DNA of 64,000 nt from Candidatus Bathyarchaeota archaeon (GTDB taxonomy: Archaea; Thermoproteota; Bathyarchaeia; TCS64). The translations under genes were made by a program, and so were the position numbers. The stretch spans positions 1 to 64,000 of the forward strand of contig JAOZHP010000041.1 of NCBI GenBank assembly GCA_026014815.1. The letters are read 5' to 3'. The notes beneath the pieces were generated by a model, which saw nothing but the letters and a program-made list of their open reading frames with translations, did no database searches and had not been told where the DNA came from. Positions 16,324 to 25,011 of the stretch are shown here, one piece after another (within the stretch, counting starts at the first letter, position 1; the number at the start of each line of letters is the position of its first letter).

Positions 16324-16818
16324 TTATAGAGCGTCGTATTGTTTGAGCAGTATCAACAAGTTGTTGGACCAGTTCTCCAGAATCTTCTCACCAGTCTCAG
16401 CTGCAGATTGAGAAGGATCACCCATATATCCATCACATATATCCTCCACGTTATATGTCCCCATAGTACTCAAGCCACTGATCTTGGGTCCATCAGGAGT
16501 CGTCCATGAGAAATCGGGGAAATCCACCCTCCACTTTGTAGGCTCTTGGGGGACCTTGTCCATTCTCACTTCGTCGCCCAGCGCCATCAGGATGCTGGTC
16601 TCTGTCTCCCCGGCGTGGCCACTCCCCTGACGACCTGATTTGAGGTACTCCTCCCAGTCATCATCCTTGTTCTTCGTCCAGACCGTGTTAAAGAGCAAGA
16701 TCTTGGCGTCAGTGCTATCATAGATCTTTCTAGCAGCCATATTGGTCCACATCATGTTCCCCCCGTGACTGCTTATTATGAGAATCTTTTTAAAGCCTTG
16801 ACTGGCTAACCGACGCAT
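16324..16818 (-). pseudogene. creatininase family amidohydrolase, C-terminal part (frameshifted)
   Basis: Contains the metal and catalytic motifs ISSHGGNMMWTNMAARK and GHAGETETSILM (canonical HAGExETS) and the C-terminal GYMGDPSQSAAETGEKI. It lies in a different frame from the N-terminal part (16806-17138). One missing base around 16806-16820 would rejoin them as MKEIC..LASQGFKKILIIS. Together they give about 270 residues, close to the intact paralogue at 57529-58347. Family members hydrolyse cyclic amides such as creatinine or related C-N bonds. Confidence 0.75.
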
Positions 16819-17138
16819 ATCTCTTTCATCACTGTGACCAATGTCTCAGGCTGTAACGCTATGGAGCCATGGTAATTCATGTGATGCAATGACTGACCGA
16901 ATGGGATAGAAGGCGCTAAAAGCACACGTTTGCCTGTCTCCTTATAGAACTTTGCTGCTGCCCTTCGGGATACTTCGAACCCGATGATTGTATCTGACTT
17001 AATGGGAAGGTGAGGTCCATGCTGCTCCATCGAGCCTACGTGAACTATAACGATGCCTGTCTCATTCATTGCTTCCCTCACTTCAGGTGAGGTCATGTCG
17101 GCAATGAGAAACATTTTATCCAACGCATTACCTGTCAA
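16806..17138 (-). pseudogene. creatininase family amidohydrolase, N-terminal part (frameshifted)
   Basis: 110 residues with the N-terminal family signature GIVIVHVGSMEQHGPHLPIK followed by SDTIIG (metal-binding Glu and His in SMEQHGPHLP) and APSIPFGQSLHHMNYHGSIA. It then runs into TAG just after MKEIC, where the frame shifts to the next part. It starts at ATG 17138. Decay or a one-base assembly error. Confidence 0.75.
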
Positions 17139-17221
17139 ATAATTTACCTAGAATGGTTTCGCCGTAACAATATTTAACTTTGACATAAAAAACAAAAAAT
17201 AAATGAAAAAGAAGGGAGAAG

Positions 17222-19009
17222 CTATTTTCTGCGGAGAACCCTTCCCGGAGTACTTGGCTTGATCTTGCCTTTCTCAACAGCGACTATGCCATTCACGAGA
17301 ACATACTCAATACCTTCAGGCTTTCTCCTCGGATGCAATGGATCACCTGTTACTTTCAGCTTATCAAGATCTATAAGGACTATGTCTGCGTACCCTCCAT
17401 CGGTCAACACTCCTCGTCCTTCAATGTTGTGCCTTCTGGCTGCTTGAACAGAAGTCTTGATGACTGCCTCCTCCAAAGTGAAAACAGGGTCACGTTTAAC
17501 ATATCTGATATAAAACTCTGGTAACGCGCTGTACGTGCTCATCCAGTACACGTACCAAGGCGCGACATCAGAGACCCATTTATAGTCATCAGCCAACGTA
17601 TCGAGACCCACAGCGCTCGCGGGATGCTCAAAAAATACTTTATGATACAAGGCGTTAGGGTCACCACCGAAGGCTAGACCACATTTGGCTCTTGGGTCCT
17701 CCACTATGAGGTCAAGCCATGTATCGAAGCCATCTGCTTCCCGTTTCATGGATATCTCTGCAATTGTCTTTCCGTTGTTCTCAGGATCTTTGTGCTCAAG
17801 CACTGTGATGTTATTTGCCCAATTAGGGTTCGTGTTGGGGTTGTAAGAGACCCGGATAAACCATTTTCCTCTCATAATAGCATCCTTAAGCTCCTCCCTA
17901 CAGTCAGGCACGCTGAGCCACTCCGCGAATTTTTCCAATGAGGTTTGCTCACGAAGCCAGGGTAGGAACTGCGAGGACAAGTACTCCCATCGGCTGAATG
18001 GTTTGGGGCTACTCTGAGGTATTACGTCGAAGCTAATGTCGAGTCCCTCCTTTAGAGCCTCGTTTATGACATCTATGGTCGCCTTCCTATTCGCCTCCTC
18101 CAGTACAGCCGGGGCATTCTCAGGTGAGAGATACCACCCTGTATAGAGGTGGGCGATGTTCATCTTGACGCCTGTTTCCCGGCATAAATCGATGACCTCT
18201 TTAATTGCCTTGATCTTGTCAGGGAGCTTGTGCCCAGCCTTAATGTCCCTTCTGCGTCCAGTTCTCCTGCTATGGGGAACGAAGATGCCATCGTACTCCT
18301 TCATGATTGATGTATGCTCCACCAGCTCCGCTCGATCAGCAAAGACATCTGGATCATAATCAAGCCCAACGCTCATTCCAAAGCACCCATCTTTCATGGC
18401 TTGATGGATGTGTTCAGCCATCTCGTCTCTCTCAGACTTGCTGGCAGCGCGTTCATAGTCTTTACCAAGAACGAGGCTTCTCACATTTCTATGCCCCAGC
18501 AAAGGCGCATAGTTGCTTGATATTCCCTTTTCCTCGACAGTTTTAAAGAACTCCCCCATTGTGCGCCATGTGAGCCTGTACCCAACGCGTTTTTCCAGCA
18601 TATCGCTTACTTGTCCACGTGGGAACATGTCGCTCTTGGGATAATACTTGAAAGGTGTTAAGTCACGCATGTACTCGCTGCCGAAGCTGATACCATCTAG
18701 ATGAATTAGGTCGCCAATGGGTGCAGGCGAGGACCCGCAATGTCCACCTATAAATGTGGTGATTCCCTGCAGCAGATAGCTCTCGCAACCAGGGAACTGT
18801 AAAAGCCACAGGTCGTGATGGCTGTGGCTATCGATGAACCCTGGTAACGCCACCAAGCCTTTGGCGTCTATCGTCTTCTCGGCATCCGCTTTGAAATCGC
18901 CTAAGGCTGTGATCTTATCTCCTTTTACTCCAATAGAGCCCATGTATGCTAGCTTGCCCGTACCTTCAACAATTTTAACATTTGTAATTTGTAAATCCAA
19001 ATCAATCAT
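17222..19009 (-). CDS. N-acyl-D-amino-acid deacylase family amidohydrolase
   Basis: 595 residues. N-terminal LQITNVKIVEGTGKLAYMGS gives the small beta sandwich, then the metal motif PGFIDSHSHHDLW (HxH), GGHCGSSPAP (the GNCG-like metal Cys loop of D-aminoacylases), NIAHLYTGWY and GFGGDP-like LAFGGDPNAL, and the C-terminal AARRHNIEGRGVLTDGGYAD then IVLIDLDKL. It removes acyl groups from N-acyl-D-amino acids or related dipeptides. The adjacent creatininase fragments point the same way, and tldD/tldE are divergent across 90 bases. Confidence 0.85.
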   Translation of the reverse strand: MIDLDLQITNVKIVEGTGKLAYMGSIGVKGDKITALGDFKADAEKTIDAKGLVALPGFIDSHSHHDLWLLQFPGCESYLLQGITTFIGGHCGSSPAPIGDLIHLDGISFGSEYMRDLTPFKYYPKSDMFPRGQVSDMLEKRVGYRLTWRTMGEFFKTVEEKGISSNYAPLLGHRNVRSLVLGKDYERAASKSERDEMAEHIHQAMKDGCFGMSVGLDYDPDVFADRAELVEHTSIMKEYDGIFVPHSRRTGRRRDIKAGHKLPDKIKAIKEVIDLCRETGVKMNIAHLYTGWYLSPENAPAVLEEANRKATIDVINEALKEGLDISFDVIPQSSPKPFSRWEYLSSQFLPWLREQTSLEKFAEWLSVPDCREELKDAIMRGKWFIRVSYNPNTNPNWANNITVLEHKDPENNGKTIAEISMKREADGFDTWLDLIVEDPRAKCGLAFGGDPNALYHKVFFEHPASAVGLDTLADDYKWVSDVAPWYVYWMSTYSALPEFYIRYVKRDPVFTLEEAVIKTSVQAARRHNIEGRGVLTDGGYADIVLIDLDKLKVTGDPLHPRRKPEGIEYVLVNGIVAVEKGKIKPSTPGRVLRRK

Positions 19010-19065
19010 AGTAAAGTATCTAAATTACCCTAAACGTATAAGATTGTGCATCTGAGACATGTTTA

Positions 19066-19077
19066 CTTTATATAATC
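19066..19077 (+). promoter_or_regulatory. TATA box of the tldD-tldE operon
   Basis: ctttatataatc centred about 28 bases before GTG 19099 (an ATG lies at 19105), predicting a leaderless or near-leaderless message. Confidence 0.55.
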
Positions 19078-19098
19078 AGTTTTCAACAATACGTCTTT

Positions 19099-20514
19099 GT
19101 GTATATGATGAAAGATATAATGGAATACTGTCTGGATTACGCGCAGATACTTGGAGCCAGCTACGTCGATGTACGTGGCGAGCATTACTATAATGAATTT
19201 ATCAGCGTCGTTAACGCAGGCGTTGACAAGTCTTTCACCGTCCGCAAGAACGGTGTAGGTGTTAGGGCCCTTGTGGATGGCGCTTGGGGTTTTTCATCAC
19301 TCAATCATCCTACAAAGGAATCAGTCAAAACTACCGTCGAGAACGCTGTCTCACAGGCCAAAATGATAAGCAGAAGCATTAAAGAGCCGGTCACGTTGGC
19401 GCCCGTCAAAGTCTATAAAGACAAAGTCGCTACACCTCGGAAACTTGATGTCGAGGACGTGGCGTTCGATGATAAGATCAAGAACACACTCGAGTGGGAG
19501 CAGGGGTTCAAAGTATCTGATGAGGTCAAGGAGACCATGCTCAACTACACAGCGATTAAGTTTGATAGAACATTCATGAGTAGCGAGGGCGCTGACATCG
19601 AATTTAACAACAGTGTTCTCTGGCTCGAGATGAAGACCAGCGCCACTCGGGGTGGAAAGAGAGGGGCTTTCGCCCTTTATCATGGTGGCTCAGGTGGATA
19701 TGATTTCCTAACAGAAGGTGACCCATCAGAGTTAACTATGGATGTTGGTAACAAGGCAGTCTCCCTCATCGACGCTGAGTATGCTCCTTCAATGAAGGAC
19801 ACCACTCTCGTATTCGATCCTTACTATCAAGCAATTCTCACCCACGAGATCACTGGTCACCCCAGCGAGGCTGACAGGGTGCTGGGCAGGGAGGCAGCAT
19901 CCGCTGGCAGCGCTTGGTGGGCTGGCAAGATAGGTGAACATATCGGATCGGAGTACCTCAATATATACGATGACCCTACTTTACCTGGGACATGTGGCTA
20001 TTTCCCCTACGACGATGAGGGAGTGAAAGCCAAGACCAAGGTATTGGCTAAGGAGGGCATTCTCATCGACCATATGCATAGCAGAGAGACGGCGTCAATC
20101 TTCAACGTGGAACCAAATGCAGGGATGAGGGCAATGACCTTCGAGTATGTGCCCCTCATCAGAATGAGCAACACGTTCATCGGTGGAGGTGACTGGAAGC
20201 CAGAGGAGATCATCGAGGATACCAAGAAAGGAGTCTATGTCTCAACTCGGAAGGATAACTCCATCGACGACATGCGATACAACTGGACTATCTCGGCTCA
20301 GGAGGGCTGGATGATCGAGGACGGCGAGCTAACTACTCATCTCAAGGACGTGACAGTCAACGGTATAGCGCCCAAGCTTTTCACAAGCATTGACGCCGTG
20401 GGGAATGATCTAAGTATCAAGCCCCTCATAGGCTGTGGTAAGGGTATGCAGATGCTATACACTGGAAACGGTGGGCCCACAATGAGGGGTGTAGCGGATA
20501 TAGTGGGAGGTTAA
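19099..20514 (+). CDS. tldD: TldD/PmbA family metalloprotease, TldD type
   Basis: 471 residues. The zinc-site motif HEITGHPSEADRVLG (HExxxH, around residue 250) and the downstream Cys in TLPGTCGYFPYDDEGV-like context mark the catalytic TldD subunit. With TldE it forms a heterodimeric protease that cuts unfolded or modified peptides. Three possible starts (GTG 19099, ATG 19105, ATG 19108) lie within 10 bases of the predicted transcription start. tldE follows after 4 bases, and the pair fits the peptide-degradation theme. Confidence 0.9.
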   Translation: MYMMKDIMEYCLDYAQILGASYVDVRGEHYYNEFISVVNAGVDKSFTVRKNGVGVRALVDGAWGFSSLNHPTKESVKTTVENAVSQAKMISRSIKEPVTLAPVKVYKDKVATPRKLDVEDVAFDDKIKNTLEWEQGFKVSDEVKETMLNYTAIKFDRTFMSSEGADIEFNNSVLWLEMKTSATRGGKRGAFALYHGGSGGYDFLTEGDPSELTMDVGNKAVSLIDAEYAPSMKDTTLVFDPYYQAILTHEITGHPSEADRVLGREAASAGSAWWAGKIGEHIGSEYLNIYDDPTLPGTCGYFPYDDEGVKAKTKVLAKEGILIDHMHSRETASIFNVEPNAGMRAMTFEYVPLIRMSNTFIGGGDWKPEEIIEDTKKGVYVSTRKDNSIDDMRYNWTISAQEGWMIEDGELTTHLKDVTVNGIAPKLFTSIDAVGNDLSIKPLIGCGKGMQMLYTGNGGPTMRGVADIVGG

Positions 20515-20518
20515 AAAG

Positions 20519-21904
20519 GTGAACACAATGAGAAACATGATCGATAAAGTCCTCAGCAAAGGTGAGAGGCTCGGTATGGATGACATCGAGGTATATTGTG
20601 CTAAAAACTTGACAACCAAGATTAGGATAGGAAGCAACGCCGTGACCTCGGCTTTCACCATCGTGGACGAGGGCATCGGTGTAAGAGTGATCAAGGACGG
20701 TGGGTTGGGGTTCGCAGCTGTCTCACTCACCTCGGAAGATGAGCTCGATAAGGTTTTAGACGACGCTGTAACTGCAGCCAAGGCAAGGAAACTTGGGTTC
20801 AGCTACGAGTTTCCTTCACTCGAGAAATCAACCGAGGTACTAGGAACATACGACAGTAAGCTAGTATCGCTCCCAGAGGAGGATAAGGTGGGTTTGGCGA
20901 ATAGAATGCTTGAGTCCTCTATCGCTTTTGACCCGCGGGTAGTTGACAATGCGGGAGATGTGACCTTTATCGAATATGAGACAGTTATTGCCAACGCCAG
21001 CGGCCAGCAGGTCTCAGATCGTGGAACAAAACTATCGGCAGCTTTGACAGCGACAGCCAAAGCAGATGGAGTTACAGGAGAGGATGCCGGGAGGCGTCAG
21101 TGTCGTTCACTCAACGGGTTCAACCCAGAGGCGGTTGGGAGGGAAGCAGCTGAATCAGCCGTAGAGCGGTTAAAGGCCAGAAAACTTGAGGCTGGCACAT
21201 ATGATTTGATAGTTGATCCCCCGACTGTAACAGAAATGTTTTACTGGCTCTTACGTTACGCCAACCCCGCATACGCAGACACCTACTATCCTACGTTAAA
21301 GAATAAGGTTGGAACCAAGATACTTAACGAGACAGTAACAATATACGATGACCCTACTTACCCTGGTGGCTATGATTCTGCCTCAATCGACGATGAAGGC
21401 GTCAAGGCGTCTAGAACAACCATATTCGAGAATGGGATCTTTAAAAATATGATCTATGACTCAGTCTCGGCTGCACGCAAGTGCGTCAACGGGACAGGAA
21501 ACGCCTTGAGGACTGGTCTATGGTTCGTCATCAACTTCTCATTATTCCCGGGGAAGAACTACAACTATGAGCCTTATCCTGAATTCAGCAACATGGTCAT
21601 GAAGCTGGGTGACTGGAGCAGGGATGAGATCATTGAGGACACCAAGAAAGGAGTCATCTCTCAGTGTTTCCACTACTCGAGGGTATCCCAGCACATCAGA
21701 GGAGACTTTACATCAATCCTTGGCAGGTGGAAGCTTTACACCGTTGAAAACGGAGAGGTTACTGGGACTACAGTAAAGTGCAGGCTTAATGATAATATCT
21801 TCAGGATGTTCCAAGGAGTAGACGCTGTCGGTAATAACCCTCTTGTTGATTTTGGTGTGACCCCAACTGTGCGGGTGAAAGACGCGAACATAACCGCGTT
21901 CTAA
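20519..21904 (+). CDS. tldE: TldD/PmbA family protein, TldE (PmbA) type
   Basis: Partner of TldD. It has the family N-terminal GIGVRVIKDGGLGFAAVS and C-terminal GDWSRDEIIEDTKKG and DAVGNNPLVDFG blocks but no HExxxH, as expected of the non-catalytic subunit. The frame opens at GTG 20519. However, AAGGTG there looks like the ribosome-binding site of ATG 20528, which I prefer. Co-transcribed with tldD. Confidence 0.88.
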   Translation: MNTMRNMIDKVLSKGERLGMDDIEVYCAKNLTTKIRIGSNAVTSAFTIVDEGIGVRVIKDGGLGFAAVSLTSEDELDKVLDDAVTAAKARKLGFSYEFPSLEKSTEVLGTYDSKLVSLPEEDKVGLANRMLESSIAFDPRVVDNAGDVTFIEYETVIANASGQQVSDRGTKLSAALTATAKADGVTGEDAGRRQCRSLNGFNPEAVGREAAESAVERLKARKLEAGTYDLIVDPPTVTEMFYWLLRYANPAYADTYYPTLKNKVGTKILNETVTIYDDPTYPGGYDSASIDDEGVKASRTTIFENGIFKNMIYDSVSAARKCVNGTGNALRTGLWFVINFSLFPGKNYNYEPYPEFSNMVMKLGDWSRDEIIEDTKKGVISQCFHYSRVSQHIRGDFTSILGRWKLYTVENGEVTGTTVKCRLNDNIFRMFQGVDAVGNNPLVDFGVTPTVRVKDANITAF

Positions 21905-21907
21905 ACC

Positions 21908-23065
21908 TTAACTTCTTTTTCTCCAGTACTGTACAACCTTGTAGAGTGTAAAGATGACCCAATAAACCATGGTGTATAGACATAGTAGCATCTCGAACTC
22001 GAATATCCAGAGCGGGCTCTGACCCCTGAAAACTATCTTGTTGACATATACAACGTTATAGATTATTCTGAATAGCTCGTAACCAGTGTAGATGCTTCCC
22101 ATGATGGCAGTCAAGTGTAGAACTGCGCTTAGGGTTTTGAATCGATCATCCTTCTCGATGGTTGCGTCTACCTTGTGAGGTGGCTCCTTAAGGGCCGTCA
22201 TCAGCGACATCAATATGGGGGTCACCGTCAGAATGAAGGCGAGACCGAACCATGATGGTAGCTCACGCTTAGTGATCTCCACGGCTCTCTCACCGGGCTC
22301 AGTCTTATAGATCATACTTGTGCTGTAATCCAGAGACCAGAGGCTTCCATTGTCCCAAGCGAGGTCGCTGGGATAGTAACCAGAGCTGTAATAATATGAA
22401 ATAACCGAACCGTTCAATGGGTTCAGTTTGAACACATAGGAGGCGCTGATATCCGCGACCCATATGTTTTCACCATCCCAAGCAACTCCTGAGGGGTTAT
22501 ACCCTGGTGAAGGCATGCTGAACTGTCTAACAACAGCGCCACTCACAGGGTCAAGGTAGAATACCGCATGTGCATCAAAGTCGCAGAGTACAAGGTTCTT
22601 GCCGTCCCACGCGAGTCCAGTAGGGGAAATGCCGGGTACTTTAACTCTTGAGACAATCTCATTGGTTTCAGTGTCAATCCGGTAGATGTACCGGGTATCG
22701 AAATCTGTGACCCATAGATATTCTCCATCCCATGTCATCCCCCACGGATCATCTATATCCAGATCAAGGCTTCTGAGGGGCATACCAGTCGAAGACTCGA
22801 TCATAAGGACTGCACCTTCGTTAGCCGAGGAAACCCAAAGAGATGCGCCGTCAATGGCTAACCCAGTGGGCTTGCTAACCGGTGATGTATACTGTGTCGT
22901 GACAGGCATGACGAGATGGGACATCTCCCTGCTGGTCTCAAAATCCCCGTACTCGAAGGCAAGATAGACTCCAATATAGATCAGGATAACCACTAGCAGG
23001 ATCAGACTCCTTCTCCTGAAGGCTCCCCACCCGTGGAAAAACCAGCGCATCACTAAATCCAACAC
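21908..23065 (-). CDS. membrane-anchored beta-propeller protein (last gene of dpp operon)
   Basis: 385 residues: one N-terminal membrane segment (RSLILLVVILIYIGVYLAF), then about five repeats of the kind GLAWDGKNLVLCDFD / GVAWDGENIWVADIS / DLAWDNGSLWSLDYS, typical of NHL/YVTN-like propellers, then three C-terminal membrane segments. GTG 23065 overlaps the dppC TAG by one base (TAGTG), so it is coupled to the transporter. An extracytoplasmic sensor or docking role for the Dpp system is inference. I know of no standard Dpp component of this type. Confidence 0.75.
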   Translation of the reverse strand: MLDLVMRWFFHGWGAFRRRSLILLVVILIYIGVYLAFEYGDFETSREMSHLVMPVTTQYTSPVSKPTGLAIDGASLWVSSANEGAVLMIESSTGMPLRSLDLDIDDPWGMTWDGEYLWVTDFDTRYIYRIDTETNEIVSRVKVPGISPTGLAWDGKNLVLCDFDAHAVFYLDPVSGAVVRQFSMPSPGYNPSGVAWDGENIWVADISASYVFKLNPLNGSVISYYYSSGYYPSDLAWDNGSLWSLDYSTSMIYKTEPGERAVEITKRELPSWFGLAFILTVTPILMSLMTALKEPPHKVDATIEKDDRFKTLSAVLHLTAIMGSIYTGYELFRIIYNVVYVNKIVFRGQSPLWIFEFEMLLCLYTMVYWVIFTLYKVVQYWRKRS

Positions 23066-23934
23066 TACATTCTTACATCTAAAGCATCACGTAGACCATC
23101 GCCGAGCAGGTTGAAGCCAAGAGTCGTAAACAGTATTGCTATACCGGGAAAAGTGGCGATCCACCAAGCCCTCCTGATGACAAGATGCCCTCTACTAAGC
23201 ATAGTACCCCATGTAATAGCCGTGGGGTCGCCGAGACCGAGGAAACTGAGGCTAGACTCCGTTATTATGGCTCCGGCCAGCCTGAGTGTCATCATGACGG
23301 TTATGGGTGCCATGATGTTAGGCAGGATCTCCCTGAAGAGTATGTCGAAGCTGCTCGCGCCCATGGAATTTGCTGCCTCTATGTAGTTTCGCTCCTTGAT
23401 GGATAGAACTTCGCTACGTACAACTCTGGCCATCTGAGGCCAGCTGATGAGCCCAATGGTCACCATTATAATGGGCAACCCTCTCACCTTGAAGATCGAA
23501 ACCATAACAATGAGTAGGAATAAGCTAGGCACAGTCATCACGATCTCAGTGATTCTCATCAATATGTTATCGATGGGTCCACCGGCGTAACCCGAGATAG
23601 CGCCTACTGTGATCCCTATCACTGTGAGTATGAGCACTGAAACGCATCCAACTTGCAGGCTCGACCTTGACCCATAGATTATCCTGCTTAACATGTCTCT
23701 ACCCAACTCATCTGTGCCAAGCAGATGGTCTGAGTTCGGTGGCATATAGACATCGCCATAGTTCATCTTTTTCGGGTCGTATGGCGAAATGAAGGGAGCG
23801 AAAATTGCTGTAAATATTATGATTAATACAATTGACGCCCCGAATATTACTGTGGGGTTTCTTTTGAATCTCTTCCACGCTTTCATCGTGAAGCTAACGC
23901 CTTTCCTCGGTGCTACAGTGGTTTTTTCAGTCAA
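23065..23934 (-). CDS. dppC: dipeptide/oligopeptide ABC transporter permease DppC
   Basis: 289 residues with an N-terminal cytosolic segment, the N-terminal OppC-type YDPKKMNYGDVYMPPNSDHL then LGTDELGRDMLSRI signature, about six membrane segments, and the EAA coupling loop NYIEAANSMGASSFDILFRE then ILPNIMAPI that docks onto the ATPases. It follows dppB by 12 bases. Confidence 0.93.
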   Translation of the reverse strand: MTEKTTVAPRKGVSFTMKAWKRFKRNPTVIFGASIVLIIIFTAIFAPFISPYDPKKMNYGDVYMPPNSDHLLGTDELGRDMLSRIIYGSRSSLQVGCVSVLILTVIGITVGAISGYAGGPIDNILMRITEIVMTVPSLFLLIVMVSIFKVRGLPIIMVTIGLISWPQMARVVRSEVLSIKERNYIEAANSMGASSFDILFREILPNIMAPITVMMTLRLAGAIITESSLSFLGLGDPTAITWGTMLSRGHLVIRRAWWIATFPGIAILFTTLGFNLLGDGLRDALDVRM

Positions 23935-23946
23935 GCTTCATATCTC

Positions 23947-24927
23947 CTATTCGAACCTGATCCTCGGATCGAGGAACCCATAAGTCAGGTCGGTGATTAG
24001 ATTGGTCACCACAACCATCAAGGCCACCATCATAGTGACAGCCATGATAGCCGGGTAGTCTCGGTTGAAGGTACTCTGTACTACAAATCGACCCATACCA
24101 GGCCAAGCGAAGACTGTCTCTGTGACTGTCGCCCCAGCGAGCAGGAATCCCATTGACATTCCAACTACGGTAACGACTGGTAGTAACGCGTTTCTCAACG
24201 CGTGTTTGTAGACTACTATGTTCTCCTTGAGCCCCTTGGCTCTGGCGGTCGTTATATAGTCTTGATTCAACACTTCTAGCATGCTTGAACGTACGAGCCG
24301 CGTTATGAGTGCGGCGCTCGATAATCCCAGAACTGTCACAGGTAGGATCATGTGCATGAACTCATCCAAAATCGCCGCCATTGAATAATCATAAACAGCG
24401 CCTATAGTTCTAGCGCCGAACACTGGTAAGAGATCTAATTTCACCGAGAAAAGGAACATCAACATGAGTCCCGTCCAGAATGATGGCATTGAGACCCCAA
24501 AAAGTGAAGCAAAACGAGCTGTATTATCGATGAGAGTATCCTGTTTCACGGCAGAGATTATACCTAAGGGCACAGCGATTAACACAGCAAGTATCTGGGC
24601 ACTGAACATGAGCTTGAGTGTGTTACCAGCATAGATCTGTAACAAGTCTATTATCGGGACCTCTTTAATGTATGATGTTCCTAGGTCACCTGTAATTATG
24701 TTCTTCAGCCAGATGAGATACTGTTCCCAGATGGGTTTGTCAAGCCCGAGTCTTTTCTCCATCTCAAGAAGATACTCGGGTGAGATGTCTCCTCGCAATG
24801 CGAGGCTAAATTTCAGTGGCCCTCCTGGGGCTAGATGAATTATCGTGAATGTTAGGATAGATATTCCAATTAACGTTGGGATTGAACTTATGACTCTTCG
24901 AATAATATAATTTCTTAAACCGCCCAT
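23947..24927 (-). CDS. dppB: dipeptide/oligopeptide ABC transporter permease DppB
   Basis: 326 residues, six membrane segments. Family hallmarks: N-terminal IIRRVISSIPTLIGISILTF, the periplasm-facing LGLDKPIWEQYLIWLKN, FGVSMPSFWTGLMLMFLFSV, and the EAA loop DYITTARAKGLKENIVVYKH. Forms the channel with DppC. It lies about 85 bases after the binding-protein gene, whose C-terminal region ends just before a T-rich stretch, so partial termination may raise binding-protein levels. Confidence 0.93.
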   Translation of the reverse strand: MGGLRNYIIRRVISSIPTLIGISILTFTIIHLAPGGPLKFSLALRGDISPEYLLEMEKRLGLDKPIWEQYLIWLKNIITGDLGTSYIKEVPIIDLLQIYAGNTLKLMFSAQILAVLIAVPLGIISAVKQDTLIDNTARFASLFGVSMPSFWTGLMLMFLFSVKLDLLPVFGARTIGAVYDYSMAAILDEFMHMILPVTVLGLSSAALITRLVRSSMLEVLNQDYITTARAKGLKENIVVYKHALRNALLPVVTVVGMSMGFLLAGATVTETVFAWPGMGRFVVQSTFNRDYPAIMAVTMMVALMVVVTNLITDLTYGFLDPRIRFE

Positions 24928-25011
24928 TTAGATCAACTTACTCAAAGAAGTAATATAATAATTTAACTTTTACTTGATAGAAAGATAAAAAAAGTTGGGT
25001 ATTTAGATGTT

